From NCBI GenBank assembly GCA_013001695.1, contig JABDMC010000158.1, forward strand, positions 1 to 33,792: DNA of 33,792 nt, given 5' to 3'. The notes beneath the pieces were generated by a model that did not search any database, had not been told where the DNA came from, and saw only the letters and a program-made list of their open reading frames with translations. Source of the stretch: Akkermansiaceae bacterium (GTDB lineage: Bacteria; Verrucomicrobiota; Verrucomicrobiia; Verrucomicrobiales; Akkermansiaceae). The position numbers and the translations under genes were made by a program. Of the stretch, positions 18,718 through 25,205 are shown piece after piece. How positions within the stretch are numbered: position 1 is the stretch's first letter; every line of letters begins with the position of its first letter.

Positions 18718-19905
18718 ATGAAACCACTGCCCGTTCTCCTTCTCCTCGCCGCCCCGGCGCCGGCCGCCCCGGAAGACCAGGTCCCCGGGGCCGGCAACCT
18801 CCGGGCGTGGATCGACCACGTCCGCCCGGCGGAGTCCGAGCGCGGCTGGGAAGCGATCCCGTGGCGCAACGGGTTCCTGCGGGGGGTCGAGGAGGCGAAG
18901 CGCCTCGAGCGCCCCGTCCTCCTGTGGACCATGAACGGCAACCCCTGCGGGGAAACCTGAAACAACGGGGTTGCGGGACGTCGCGAGGTCTGGTCAGACC
19001 CGCGCATCCAGGAGATCGCCGCCGAGTTCGTCTGCTGCACCGACGAATGCGACATCCTCTTTCCGCGCAACGGTTACCTCCTTGAAAAACTCAAGGACGA
19101 TCCGGCTGTGCACCTGTTCCGCGATGTGTTCGGCAGGCAGGTGCCGCCGGCGCAATGGGACCCGGATCCCTCCGTCACCCGCCAGGGCGTTTACTGCATG
19201 ATGCCCGACGGCACCTATCTCGGGGCCAAGCATGCCGGCGCGTGGAGCGGACACGTCCTCCCGCTCCTCCGGGAGGCACAGCAGCGCTGGCTGCGCATCA
19301 AGGAGCAGCGCGGCCTCCACCCGAAGCCCATCCCCCGCCAACGGCCGATGCAACAGTGGATCGCGGAGCGCGCCGGCAAGGCGGGCCTGCTGCTCGCCCT
19401 GCACTACCGCGACCTCCCGCGCGGGGAGGACACCGACCGCGACGGCGGCCGCATCGGCGAATCATGGAACCGGCGCTGGATGGAACTGGACCGGGAGGAA
19501 GCCCGCGCCCTCGTCCCCGAGACCCGCGAGTGGCAGGCGGTGCCCGCGTCCCTGGCGAGGCGCCTGGCCCGCATGGAACTGAAGGATATCGTCCACGGCC
19601 AGAGCCCGGAGTGGTCGGACCAGCACGTCCGGAAGTCCGCCCTCCGGGTGCGGAGAACGGGCGAACAGGGCGGGGTGGTCACGATCGAGCTCCGCGGCGA
19701 TTTCGACCTGCGCGACGGGAAGCGCCGTTTCCGGCCCGCGTTGTACGGCGAGGCGGTCTTCGATTCCAACACCGGGCGCTTCACGTCCTTCCAGGCCTTC
19801 GCGGCCGGTCCCCGCACCGGCGGGACGACCTACAATTTCCGCGGGAAGGACCCGGGCCCCGCCCCGCTCGGTATTTCGCTGGTCATGGAGGACGGCCGCC
19901 CCTGA
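18718..19905 (+). CDS. Candidate selenoprotein, thioredoxin-like, in-frame UGA at codon 81
   Basis: One open frame of 395 codons interrupted only by TGA at 18958-18960. Codons 1-80 start with a signal-like segment (MKPLPVLLLLAAPAPAAP) and reach a thioredoxin-like strand and redox site, RPVLLWTMNGNPCGET, then UGA, then NNGVAGRREVWSDP and FVCCTDEC in the same frame. The UGA would be Sec81, with Cys77 four residues before it. A hairpin at 18976-19009 with a GGUC loop lies just downstream and fits a bacterial SECIS. The C-terminal half (about residue 280 on) looks beta-rich and is not recognised. No frameshift is present and GC-rich third positions continue on both sides, which argues against a decayed gene; a sequencing error or a genuine nonsense mutation remains possible. 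If UGA is read as stop, the products would be an 80-aa peptide and an orphan downstream frame. It lies 37 bp after DUF1552 and 56 bp before a sulfatase. Confidence 0.7.
18976..19009 (+). promoter_or_regulatory. Candidate bacterial SECIS hairpin
   Basis: Directly downstream of the in-frame UGA (18958-18960). The upper stem is GGTCT (18987-18991) with AGACC (18996-19000), loop GGTC (18992-18995). It continues through a single bulged A (18986) into CGCG (18982-18985) with CGCG (19001-19004), 9 bp in all. A weaker lower stem runs out to 18976 and 19009. The loop begins 31 nt after the UGA, and its first two bases are G. Both match general rules for bacterial SECIS elements (loop 16-37 nt from UGA, G at the start of the loop). 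From memory, the E. coli fdhF SECIS also has a GGUC-containing loop and a bulge in the upper stem. Confidence 0.6.
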
Positions 19906-19961
19906 GCGGGACGAAGTTTCCCCTTTTGATCGCGGCGGCGTGCGGCTAGAACCCGCCATTG

Positions 19962-21452
19962 ATGAAAGCGCCGTTCATTCTCCTCGCCGCGTGTTTCGCG
20001 ATCATGGCCCCGTCGGTTTCGGCGCGACCCAACGTGGTCTTCTTTCTCGTCGATGACCTCGGGGTCATGGACCTCGGGTGTTACAACCCGGAAACCTTCT
20101 ACGAAACGCCGAACTGCGACAAGATCGCCGCCTCGGGGTGCCGGTTCACGAACGGCTACGCGGCCAACCCGGTGTGCTCGCCGACCCGTTACTCGATCAT
20201 GACCGGCAAGTACCCGTCGCGCCCGGATGCCACCAACTTCTTCGCGGGCCGGCGCGAGGGCCGGTTCAAGCCGGCGCCGTTGCACGACCGCATGGACCTC
20301 GACGAGGTCACCCTCGCGGAGGCCCTGCAGGAGGCGGGATACAAGACCTGCTTCGCCGGCAAGTGGCACCTCGGCCCCACCGAGGAGTTCTGGCCCGAGA
20401 ACCAGGGATTCGACGTCAACATCGGCGGACACAACCGCGGGTCCCCGCCGGGCGGCTACTTCGCGCCCTACACGAACCCGCGCCTCCCGAGCGGACCGAA
20501 GGGCGAGCACCTCCCGGAACGCCTCGCCCGGGAATCGATCAGGTTCATCGAGGACAACAAGGGCGGACCGTTCCTGCTCTACCTCTCGTTTTACTCGGTG
20601 CACACCCCCCTGCAGGGGCGGCCGGAGCTGATCGAAAAATACACCCGCAAGGCGGCCGCCCTCCCGGCTCCCGATGCCGTGCCGGAATTCGCCGACGAGG
20701 AGCAGATCTGGCACAAGGCCGCCAAGGCGCGCGGCGGCGGGAAAGCCGGCTCCCCCGCCCCGCCGCGCAAGGTGCGGGTCCGCCAGCGCCACGCGACCTA
20801 CGCCGCCATGATGGAGTCCATGGACACCGCCGTCGGCCGGGTGCTCGACGCCCTCGAGTCACACGGCCTCGCCGGCAACACCATCGTCTGCTTCATGTCG
20901 GACAACGGCGGACTCTCCACGTCGGAAGGCAGCCCCACCTCCAACCTTCCCTTCCGGGGCGGGAAGGGGTGGCTCTACGAGGGCGGCATCCGCGAACCCT
21001 TCATGATCTCCGCGCCCGGCGTCACCACGCCGAACTCGGTGTGCGACGTGCCGGTGACCTCGACCGACTTCTACCCGACCCTCCTCGAACTGGCGGGCCT
21101 CGAACCCCGCCCGAAGCAGCACCTCGACGGACTCAGCCTCGTTCCCCTCCTCAAGAACCCCTCCGCCACCGTCGGCCGCAAGGCCCTTTACTGGCACTAC
21201 CCGCACTATTCGAATCAAGGGGGATTCCCCGGCGGCGCCATCCGCATCGGCGACTACAAGCTCATCGAGCGCTACGAAGACGGCCGCACCCACCTCTACA
21301 ACCTCGCCAAGGACCCCGGGGAGCGCTTCGACCTCGCCGAGAAGCTCCCCGACCGCGTCCAGTCGATGCGCCCCAAGCTCCACGCCTGGTACACCGACGT
21401 CGACGCCAAGTTCCTCCAGGCGAAGGACGGGAATACACCGTGGCGCCCCTGA
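19962..21452 (+). CDS. Secreted S1-family sulfatase
   Basis: Hydrolyses sulfate esters outside the cytoplasm. The 496-aa protein has a signal peptide ending near SVSA (residue 21). It has the S1 signature CSPTRYSIMTGKYP with Cys72, which must be converted to formylglycine, plus metal-binding Asp31-Asp32 (FFLVDDLG), GKWHLGP and MSDNGG. The C-terminal LYNLAKDPGERFDLAEKL motif is intact, so the gene is complete. ATG 19962 is preferred to the overlapping TTG at 19959. It starts 56 bp after the UGA-containing gene and ends just before a block of REP-like repeats. Its substrate cannot be told from sequence by eye; a sulfated polysaccharide is likely. No sulfatase-modifying enzyme is in the window. 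Confidence 0.93.
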   Translation: MKAPFILLAACFAIMAPSVSARPNVVFFLVDDLGVMDLGCYNPETFYETPNCDKIAASGCRFTNGYAANPVCSPTRYSIMTGKYPSRPDATNFFAGRREGRFKPAPLHDRMDLDEVTLAEALQEAGYKTCFAGKWHLGPTEEFWPENQGFDVNIGGHNRGSPPGGYFAPYTNPRLPSGPKGEHLPERLARESIRFIEDNKGGPFLLYLSFYSVHTPLQGRPELIEKYTRKAAALPAPDAVPEFADEEQIWHKAAKARGGGKAGSPAPPRKVRVRQRHATYAAMMESMDTAVGRVLDALESHGLAGNTIVCFMSDNGGLSTSEGSPTSNLPFRGGKGWLYEGGIREPFMISAPGVTTPNSVCDVPVTSTDFYPTLLELAGLEPRPKQHLDGLSLVPLLKNPSATVGRKALYWHYPHYSNQGGFPGGAIRIGDYKLIERYEDGRTHLYNLAKDPGERFDLAEKLPDRVQSMRPKLHAWYTDVDAKFLQAKDGNTPWRP

Positions 21453-21455
21453 GCG

Positions 21456-21552
21456 GCGGTTCTCGTGGCCCTTCAGGCCACCGCCCACCCCCGTGACCGA
21501 AGGGACCCCGGCCTGAAGGCCGGGGCTCCGGTATCACGGCCCTTCAGGCCGT
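21456..21552 (+). repeat. 97-bp REP-like repeat, copy 1
   Basis: Nearly identical (94 of 97 bases by eye) to 22155-22251 in the same orientation, so the two copies bracket the RAYT gene. It contains three palindromes: GTGGCC/GGCCAC around CTTCA, CCCCGGCC/GGCCGGGG around TGAA, and ACGGCC/GGCCGT around CTTCA. It begins 3 bp after the sulfatase stop, so its first hairpins may also end that transcript. Confidence 0.9.
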
Positions 21553-21622
21553 TGGCCATCGCTACGAAAGCGCCGTCGTCCAGGCCGGTGGCCATGGTTC
21601 CGGGAGTACGGTCGTTCACGGG

Positions 21623-21686
21623 GCGGGCTGGAGGCCCGCGACATCACAGCCCCGGCCTTCAGGCCGGGGTGGTCCGCGAGAACCGC
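21623..21686 (-). repeat. Inverted REP-like palindromes left of the RAYT gene
   Basis: Contains GCGGGC/GCCCGC (21623-21639) and a perfect 8-bp hairpin CCCCGGCC-TTCA-GGCCGGGG (21650-21669), then CGAGAACCGC (21677-21686). The last 10 nt are the exact reverse complement of the first 10 nt of the 97-bp repeat (22155-22164). The RAYT gene is thus also framed by inverted copies of the REP start. Its stop is 5 bp further on. Confidence 0.8.
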
Positions 21687-22164
21687 ACGCTCAATCCCAC
21701 ACGTATCGCTCGTCGTATTCCACCCCGCGCTCAGCCAGGAACCTTCGAAATTCCTCCTTGAAGGTGACCACCTTGTGATGCTCGGCCTGCTTCGCCACGT
21801 ACTGCGTCACGGTTTCCACATTCGATGCATCGACCGAAAACGCCCCGTAGCCGCCCTGCCACCCGAATCCCGCCAGCATCGGAAACTGTTCCTTCACCCA
21901 CTTCGAACTCTGCCCCTTGATCTCCCCCACGACTTTGCTCGGAACCTTGTTCTTCGAGGCCCGGTAAAGGAGGTGCACATGGTCGAAATGCCCGCCTACC
22001 TTGATGGCGGGGCTGTCCTGGGCGTTGAGGGCGCCCGCGAGGTACGGAAACAACTTGTCCTGCACCTCTGCCGACAACCACGGCTCCCGGTTCTTCGTGC
22101 TGAAGATCAGGTGGACGTAGAATTGCGTGAGGGATTGCGGCAAGGGAAGGAATTGCGGTTCTCG
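21677..22164 (-). mobile_element. RAYT/REP unit with 10-bp inverted ends
   Basis: The interval from CGAGAACCGC (21677-21686) to GCGGTTCTCG (22155-22164) is bounded by a perfect 10-bp inverted repeat and holds only the IS200-like transposase gene. REP-type hairpins lie immediately outside both ends. This is the arrangement expected of a REP-associated tyrosine transposase with its substrate palindromes. No target-site duplication is expected for this mechanism. The exact cleavage points cannot be read by eye. Confidence 0.6.
21691..22143 (-). CDS. REP-associated tyrosine transposase (IS200-like, Y1_Tnp)
   Basis: A 150-aa single-strand DNA transposase of the HUH superfamily. From the TTG at 22143 the protein starts MPQSLTQFYVHLIFSTKNRE, the standard start of this family. 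The HUH motif is HVH (His55, His57) in GGHFDHVHLLYR, and the nucleophilic tyrosine is probably Tyr115 in TVTQYVAKQAEHH. The remaining family features, KGQSSKWVKE and GWQGGYGAFSVD, are present and the length is complete, so it may be active. A longer reading frame from 22236 would run through the 97-bp repeat and is rejected. No Shine-Dalgarno sequence is seen before the TTG. The flanking REP-like palindromes are its likely substrates; such genes are usually single copy and domesticated. Confidence 0.92.
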   Translation of the reverse strand: MPQSLTQFYVHLIFSTKNREPWLSAEVQDKLFPYLAGALNAQDSPAIKVGGHFDHVHLLYRASKNKVPSKVVGEIKGQSSKWVKEQFPMLAGFGWQGGYGAFSVDASNVETVTQYVAKQAEHHKVVTFKEEFRRFLAERGVEYDERYVWD

Positions 22165-22251
22165 TGGCCCTTCAGGCCACCGCTCACCCCCGTGACCGAA
22201 GGGACCCCGGCCTGAAGGCCGGGGCTTTGGTATCACGGCCCTTCAGGCCGT
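22155..22251 (+). repeat. 97-bp REP-like repeat, copy 2
   Basis: Same orientation and order of palindromes as copy 1 at 21456-21552. Three substitutions are visible: C to T in the CCGC(C/T)CACCC segment, and CC to TT after the GGCCGGGGCT hairpin. It begins 11 bp upstream of the RAYT start codon, so it may carry or influence that gene's promoter. Confidence 0.9.
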
Positions 22252-22404
22252 GCAATCCCGCCGGCCACCGCCGCACGGGTTCCGCCTCGGCAAACCGCGC
22301 AATCCCGCCGGCCACCGCCGCACGGTTTCCGCCTCGGCAAACGGTGCAATCCCGCCGGCCACCGCCGCATGGGTTCCGCCTCGGCAAACCGTGCAATCCC
22401 GCGG
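22250..22404 (+). repeat. 47-bp tandem repeat, 3.3 copies
   Basis: Units begin at 22250, 22297, 22344 and 22391 (partial). Copies differ at only one to four positions. Each starts with GTGCAATCCC or GCGCAATCCC and ends with CCTCGGCAAACC or similar. The unit joins directly onto the end of the 97-bp repeat, from which the first GTGCAATCC probably derives. There are no variable spacers, so this is not a CRISPR array. No open frame across it has protein-like content. Confidence 0.88.
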
Positions 22405-22419
22405 GCTGATGGCCCGCGG
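22399..22419 (-). terminator. Hairpin after the Dabb gene
   Basis: CCGCGGGC (22399-22406) pairs with GCCCGCGG (22412-22419) around a 5-nt loop. It lies 8 nt beyond the stop of the minus-strand Dabb gene. No U tract follows, so it could be a REP-like palindrome that blocks or stabilises the transcript end rather than an intrinsic terminator. Confidence 0.35.
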
Positions 22420-22427
22420 CTGGGGCG

Positions 22428-22736
22428 CTAGCGGGGTTCCAGATCCATCACGAGGACCTTCGCCCACCAGTCCTTGAACGACGCCACGAACTCGTTGTGG
22501 TGCGGGTCGTCGCCCTGGTAGGCATCGTGATCGGCGAGGGTGGCGAACTTGAAGGAGATCCCGTAGTCCCAGGAATGATCGGTCACGGGGCGCTCCGGGG
22601 TGGGGGCCGATGTTCCCCACGTTCCCGCGGCGAGATTCCTCGACTGCGCCAGCTTCCGGAGTCCCTCCTCGAACGCCGCCCGGTCGGCATCGTTCTTCCG
22701 CTCGTCCTTGAACCAGAAGTAGACATGGTGTTCCAT
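22428..22736 (-). CDS. Dabb (stress-responsive alpha/beta-barrel) family protein
   Basis: A 102-aa cytoplasmic protein of the dimeric alpha/beta-barrel (Dabb) family. It starts MEHHVYFWFKDE, has a central LRKLAQSRNLAAGTWGT and ends with HDAYQGDDPHHNEFVASFKDW, the usual Dabb pattern of strand, helix and His/Asp-rich turn. Members bind small ligands or protect under stress; some are cyclases or monooxygenase-like, but nothing here says which. Length is normal. No Shine-Dalgarno sequence precedes ATG 22736. The GNAT gene lies 49 bp upstream on the same strand, so the two may be co-transcribed. Confidence 0.9.
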   Translation of the reverse strand: MEHHVYFWFKDERKNDADRAAFEEGLRKLAQSRNLAAGTWGTSAPTPERPVTDHSWDYGISFKFATLADHDAYQGDDPHHNEFVASFKDWWAKVLVMDLEPR

Positions 22737-22785
22737 GCCCGTCGTCTAGCGGCGCCGTCGCGGATGCGCAAGCCCCGGGCGGGCC

Positions 22786-23241
22786 TCAATCCTCCGGACG
22801 GCCGCGGCTGCCCCCGGGATCCTTTTCCATCTTCCAGTGCGGGATCCCGACTTCCTCGAAGCGGCCGCCCACCCGCGTGTATCCGAGTTTCTCGTAGAAT
22901 CCCACCGCCTCTTCCCGGGCGTGGAGCTCGAACCCGGCGGCGCCCTCCTCCACGAGCCGGGCCTCCACCGCGCCCATGATGGCCCGCCCGAGCCCGGACC
23001 GCTGGCGATCCGGCGCCACCGCCATCTGCCGCACCTTCACCCGTCTTCCCTCCAGCCAACGCGCCGACACGCAGGCCACCACCGCCCCGTCGTCGAATCC
23101 GGCGAACTGCCATTCCCCGGGTTCCATGGCCTTCTCTTCCGGCGTCCAGAAAATCCCCAGCGGATCCCGCAGGACCCGGCGGCGCAGGGCGAGGGCCTCC
23201 TCGTACTCGGGCGAGCCGAATTCCAGCTTCTGCACGTCCAC
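22786..23241 (-). CDS. GNAT-family N-acetyltransferase
   Basis: A 151-aa acetyl-CoA-dependent acetyltransferase. Motif A is VRQMAVAPDRQRSGLGRAIM at about residues 69-89 (Q/RxxGxG/A loop binding pyrophosphate of CoA), and motif B includes AVGFYEKLGYTRVGGRFEEVGIPHWKM. The last segment, with the HW pair, resembles YjcF/ElaA-like members. Substrate unknown. The start is GTG at 23241, supported by AAGGAAGGGG directly upstream; a second in-frame GTG lies two codons later. It precedes the Dabb gene by 49 bp. Confidence 0.9.
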   Translation of the reverse strand: MDVQKLEFGSPEYEEALALRRRVLRDPLGIFWTPEEKAMEPGEWQFAGFDDGAVVACVSARWLEGRRVKVRQMAVAPDRQRSGLGRAIMGAVEARLVEEGAAGFELHAREEAVGFYEKLGYTRVGGRFEEVGIPHWKMEKDPGGSRGRPED

Positions 23242-23334
23242 CCCCTTCCTTATCCGCCGCCGGCGCGGATGGGAAGCCTGCGCACCCCGGGGACGATCGC
23301 CACCCCACGAAGGATTCCCCGCCGCCGCTGGGAC

Positions 23335-24078
23335 TCAGGGGCGCCCGTTCGCGGCGGGCTCCTTCCCTTCGATCAGGCGCACCGCCTGCCGGGCCAGCCG
23401 CCTGCCGAAGAGGTCGTACCCCTCCCGCGTGTAATGGAGGTCGTTGTGAGGCTTGCCATCCTTCACCTTGTTGTTGGTGTCATCGGTGTCAACCCACGCC
23501 CCCCGCGGATCCTCGGCCGCCACCTTGACCTGCGCCTGCCGCACCCCCGACCATGACGGCTTCGCGGAATGGTCGCTCAGGCGCCCGATGACCACGTTCA
23601 TCTCCGGGGCGTCGAGGTCCTTGCGCAGCTTGGCGATGAGGTTGCGCAGGGCGACATCGTAAACGGTGTGCAGCCCGGCGTTCGCGTCCCGCTCGCCCTG
23701 CATCCAGAGGAAGGTGATCGTGTCGGGCTTCTTCTCCGCGATGGCTTCCCGCGCCAGCTTCACGACCTCGTCGTAAAACGGCGCCGGATCGTTGAAGCCG
23801 GTGAAGCCCCGCTCCTTGAGCTGCTCCCCGTGCATCGCCAGCAGGATCTCGTCGAAGTCGGACACCCAGCGGCGGATCGGCATCCCGCCCTTCGCAAACT
23901 TCACGTGCCGGATCTCGGCGTCCGGAAGAAGTTTCTCGAGCTCCGGAAGAAAGGACCGCTTCGGGTCCAGGCCCGCCATGTTCGACTGCCCCGAAAGAAT
24001 GAAGAGGTGACGATCGCCCCCGTCGGCGGCCAGGGGGAGAAGGATGGCGGCGGCCAGAAACAGCACGCGGGCGTTCAT
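23335..24078 (-). CDS. Secreted SASA/CE6-type carbohydrate esterase
   Basis: A 247-aa protein with a signal peptide (MNARVLFLAAAILLPLAADG). It has the sialate O-acetylesterase/CE6 signatures: HLFILSGQSNMAG with nucleophile Ser32, FLWMQGERDA (block III) and NDLHYTREGYDLFG with the catalytic Asp-His pair. It likely removes acetyl groups from sugars in plant or algal polysaccharides (acetyl xylan esterase type) or from sialic acid; context favours polysaccharide. ATG 24078 is preceded by AAGGAAGGGG, a strong Shine-Dalgarno sequence. It stands between the GNAT gene and the DUF1080 gene, with gaps of 93 and 161 bp. Confidence 0.92.
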   Translation of the reverse strand: MNARVLFLAAAILLPLAADGGDRHLFILSGQSNMAGLDPKRSFLPELEKLLPDAEIRHVKFAKGGMPIRRWVSDFDEILLAMHGEQLKERGFTGFNDPAPFYDEVVKLAREAIAEKKPDTITFLWMQGERDANAGLHTVYDVALRNLIAKLRKDLDAPEMNVVIGRLSDHSAKPSWSGVRQAQVKVAAEDPRGAWVDTDDTNNKVKDGKPHNDLHYTREGYDLFGRRLARQAVRLIEGKEPAANGRP

Positions 24079-24239
24079 GACCCCTTCCTTAGACCGCACC
24101 CGGCCGATTGTCAGGGGATTTTCCGCGTTCCGAAGTTCCGGGTCGCTTCCCTCCCGACCGGGACGGCAGGTCAAGCGGGGCCGGGCCCGGGCGCACCTTC
24201 GCCGCGGAGAGCGGCGCCCCCCGGAATCCCACGCGCCGG

Positions 24240-25007
24240 TCACCCTTCCGTCCTCCGCCCGGTCTTCCGGATCCGTTCGGCCTCCTCGGCCCCGATTTCA
24301 CGGATGAAGACATTGCGCCAGCGAATCTCGCCGCCGTGCGTCTGGAGCTGGATGGGTCCCTTTTCCGGCAGCGGCCCCTTCCGGTTGAAGTAGTTCTCCA
24401 TCCGCGCGAAGTCGACCACCAGCTTGCCGTTCAGGTAGACGGTCACGTTCTCCCCGACCATGATGATGCGGAAGCGGTTCCACTCGCCGAAGGGCTTGTC
24501 GGCGAGAACGAGCGGGTCCTTTCCGGGCGCCCCCTTGCTGTTGTTCCAGAGCCCGCCGGATCCCTTGTCGGCCCCGATCTTGAACTTGCCCGGATCAGTG
24601 TAGTCCCAGATCTGCACCTGCGGGACCGCGCGGAGGTAAATCCCGCTGTCGGCCTTCGGCACCGTCTTGTAGTCCACCAGCAACTCGAAGTCGGCGTAGT
24701 ACTTGTCGGTCGTGAGATACAGCCCCTGGCCGTCGTTGACCAGCACCCCGTCCTCCACGCTCCAGTGCTTCCGGATATCCTCGAGGCTCTTCTGCTTCTT
24801 CTCCGCGAACTTTTTCGGATCCAGGGCCATCCACTTCGCGGGGTCCTCGGTCTTCAGTCCCCACCAGCCGGTGAGGTCCTTTCCGTTGAACAGCGCGGTG
24901 AACCCCTCCGGGGGCTTCTCCTCCGCGGCGACGGGGGAAACAAGGGCCAGGGCGGACAGGACCACCCAGGCAAGCGGGCGTCGGGAGCGGGGCGGGCGGA
25001 TTCTCAT
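24240..25007 (-). CDS. DUF1080 secreted protein (3-keto-disaccharide hydrolase type)
   Basis: A protein of 255 aa. The signal peptide (residues 1-28) has an Arg-rich n-region, RPPRSRRPLAWVVLSALALV, but not a clear Tat motif. The body is a concanavalin-like jelly roll, DUF1080: FTALFNGKDLTGWWG, DSGIYLRAVPQVQIWD, WNRFRIIMVGENVTVYLNGK and IQLQTHGGEIRWRNVFIRE. Members with known activity cleave 3-keto-glycosides formed by sugar oxidoreductases; others are only predicted. No GFO/IDH/MocA oxidoreductase is in this window. It is divergent from the sulfatase at 25206 (198 bp between), in which I see no convincing promoter. Confidence 0.92.
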   Translation of the reverse strand: MRIRPPRSRRPLAWVVLSALALVSPVAAEEKPPEGFTALFNGKDLTGWWGLKTEDPAKWMALDPKKFAEKKQKSLEDIRKHWSVEDGVLVNDGQGLYLTTDKYYADFELLVDYKTVPKADSGIYLRAVPQVQIWDYTDPGKFKIGADKGSGGLWNNSKGAPGKDPLVLADKPFGEWNRFRIIMVGENVTVYLNGKLVVDFARMENYFNRKGPLPEKGPIQLQTHGGEIRWRNVFIREIGAEEAERIRKTGRRTEG

Positions 25008-25205
25008 GGCTTCGGTGTGGTGCTTCGATCCGTTCTACTACGCGCCCAGTCCATGGCGATTTCAAAATGTTCCCTCTTTGGAGGCACGGACGGAAAGCCC
25101 GGGCCTCTTCCGGCCGTATCCGCGCCACGCTGCCGGTGTCCGGGAGCCCCCGGGAACTAATTCCTTCCCATCCCCGCACCGATTCCCTCAACTCCCAGCA
25201 TCACC

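Noticed and set aside
18718-18960. 80-aa stand-alone protein ending at TGA 18960
   Set aside because: The thioredoxin-like domain would be cut in half, and the same frame continues as protein for 314 more codons. A recoded UGA explains this better, although a nonsense mutation is not excluded.
22144-22236. Longer RAYT protein start at 22236
   Set aside because: It would translate the 97-bp REP repeat. The family's standard N-terminus MPQSL begins at TTG 22143.
22250-22404. CRISPR array
   Set aside because: Units are contiguous with a 47-bp period and no variable spacers; no cas gene is nearby.
24108-25160. Plus-strand 350-codon open frame opposite the DUF1080 gene
   Set aside because: It is the shadow of the DUF1080 gene and its upstream region, with no recognised domain or signal peptide.
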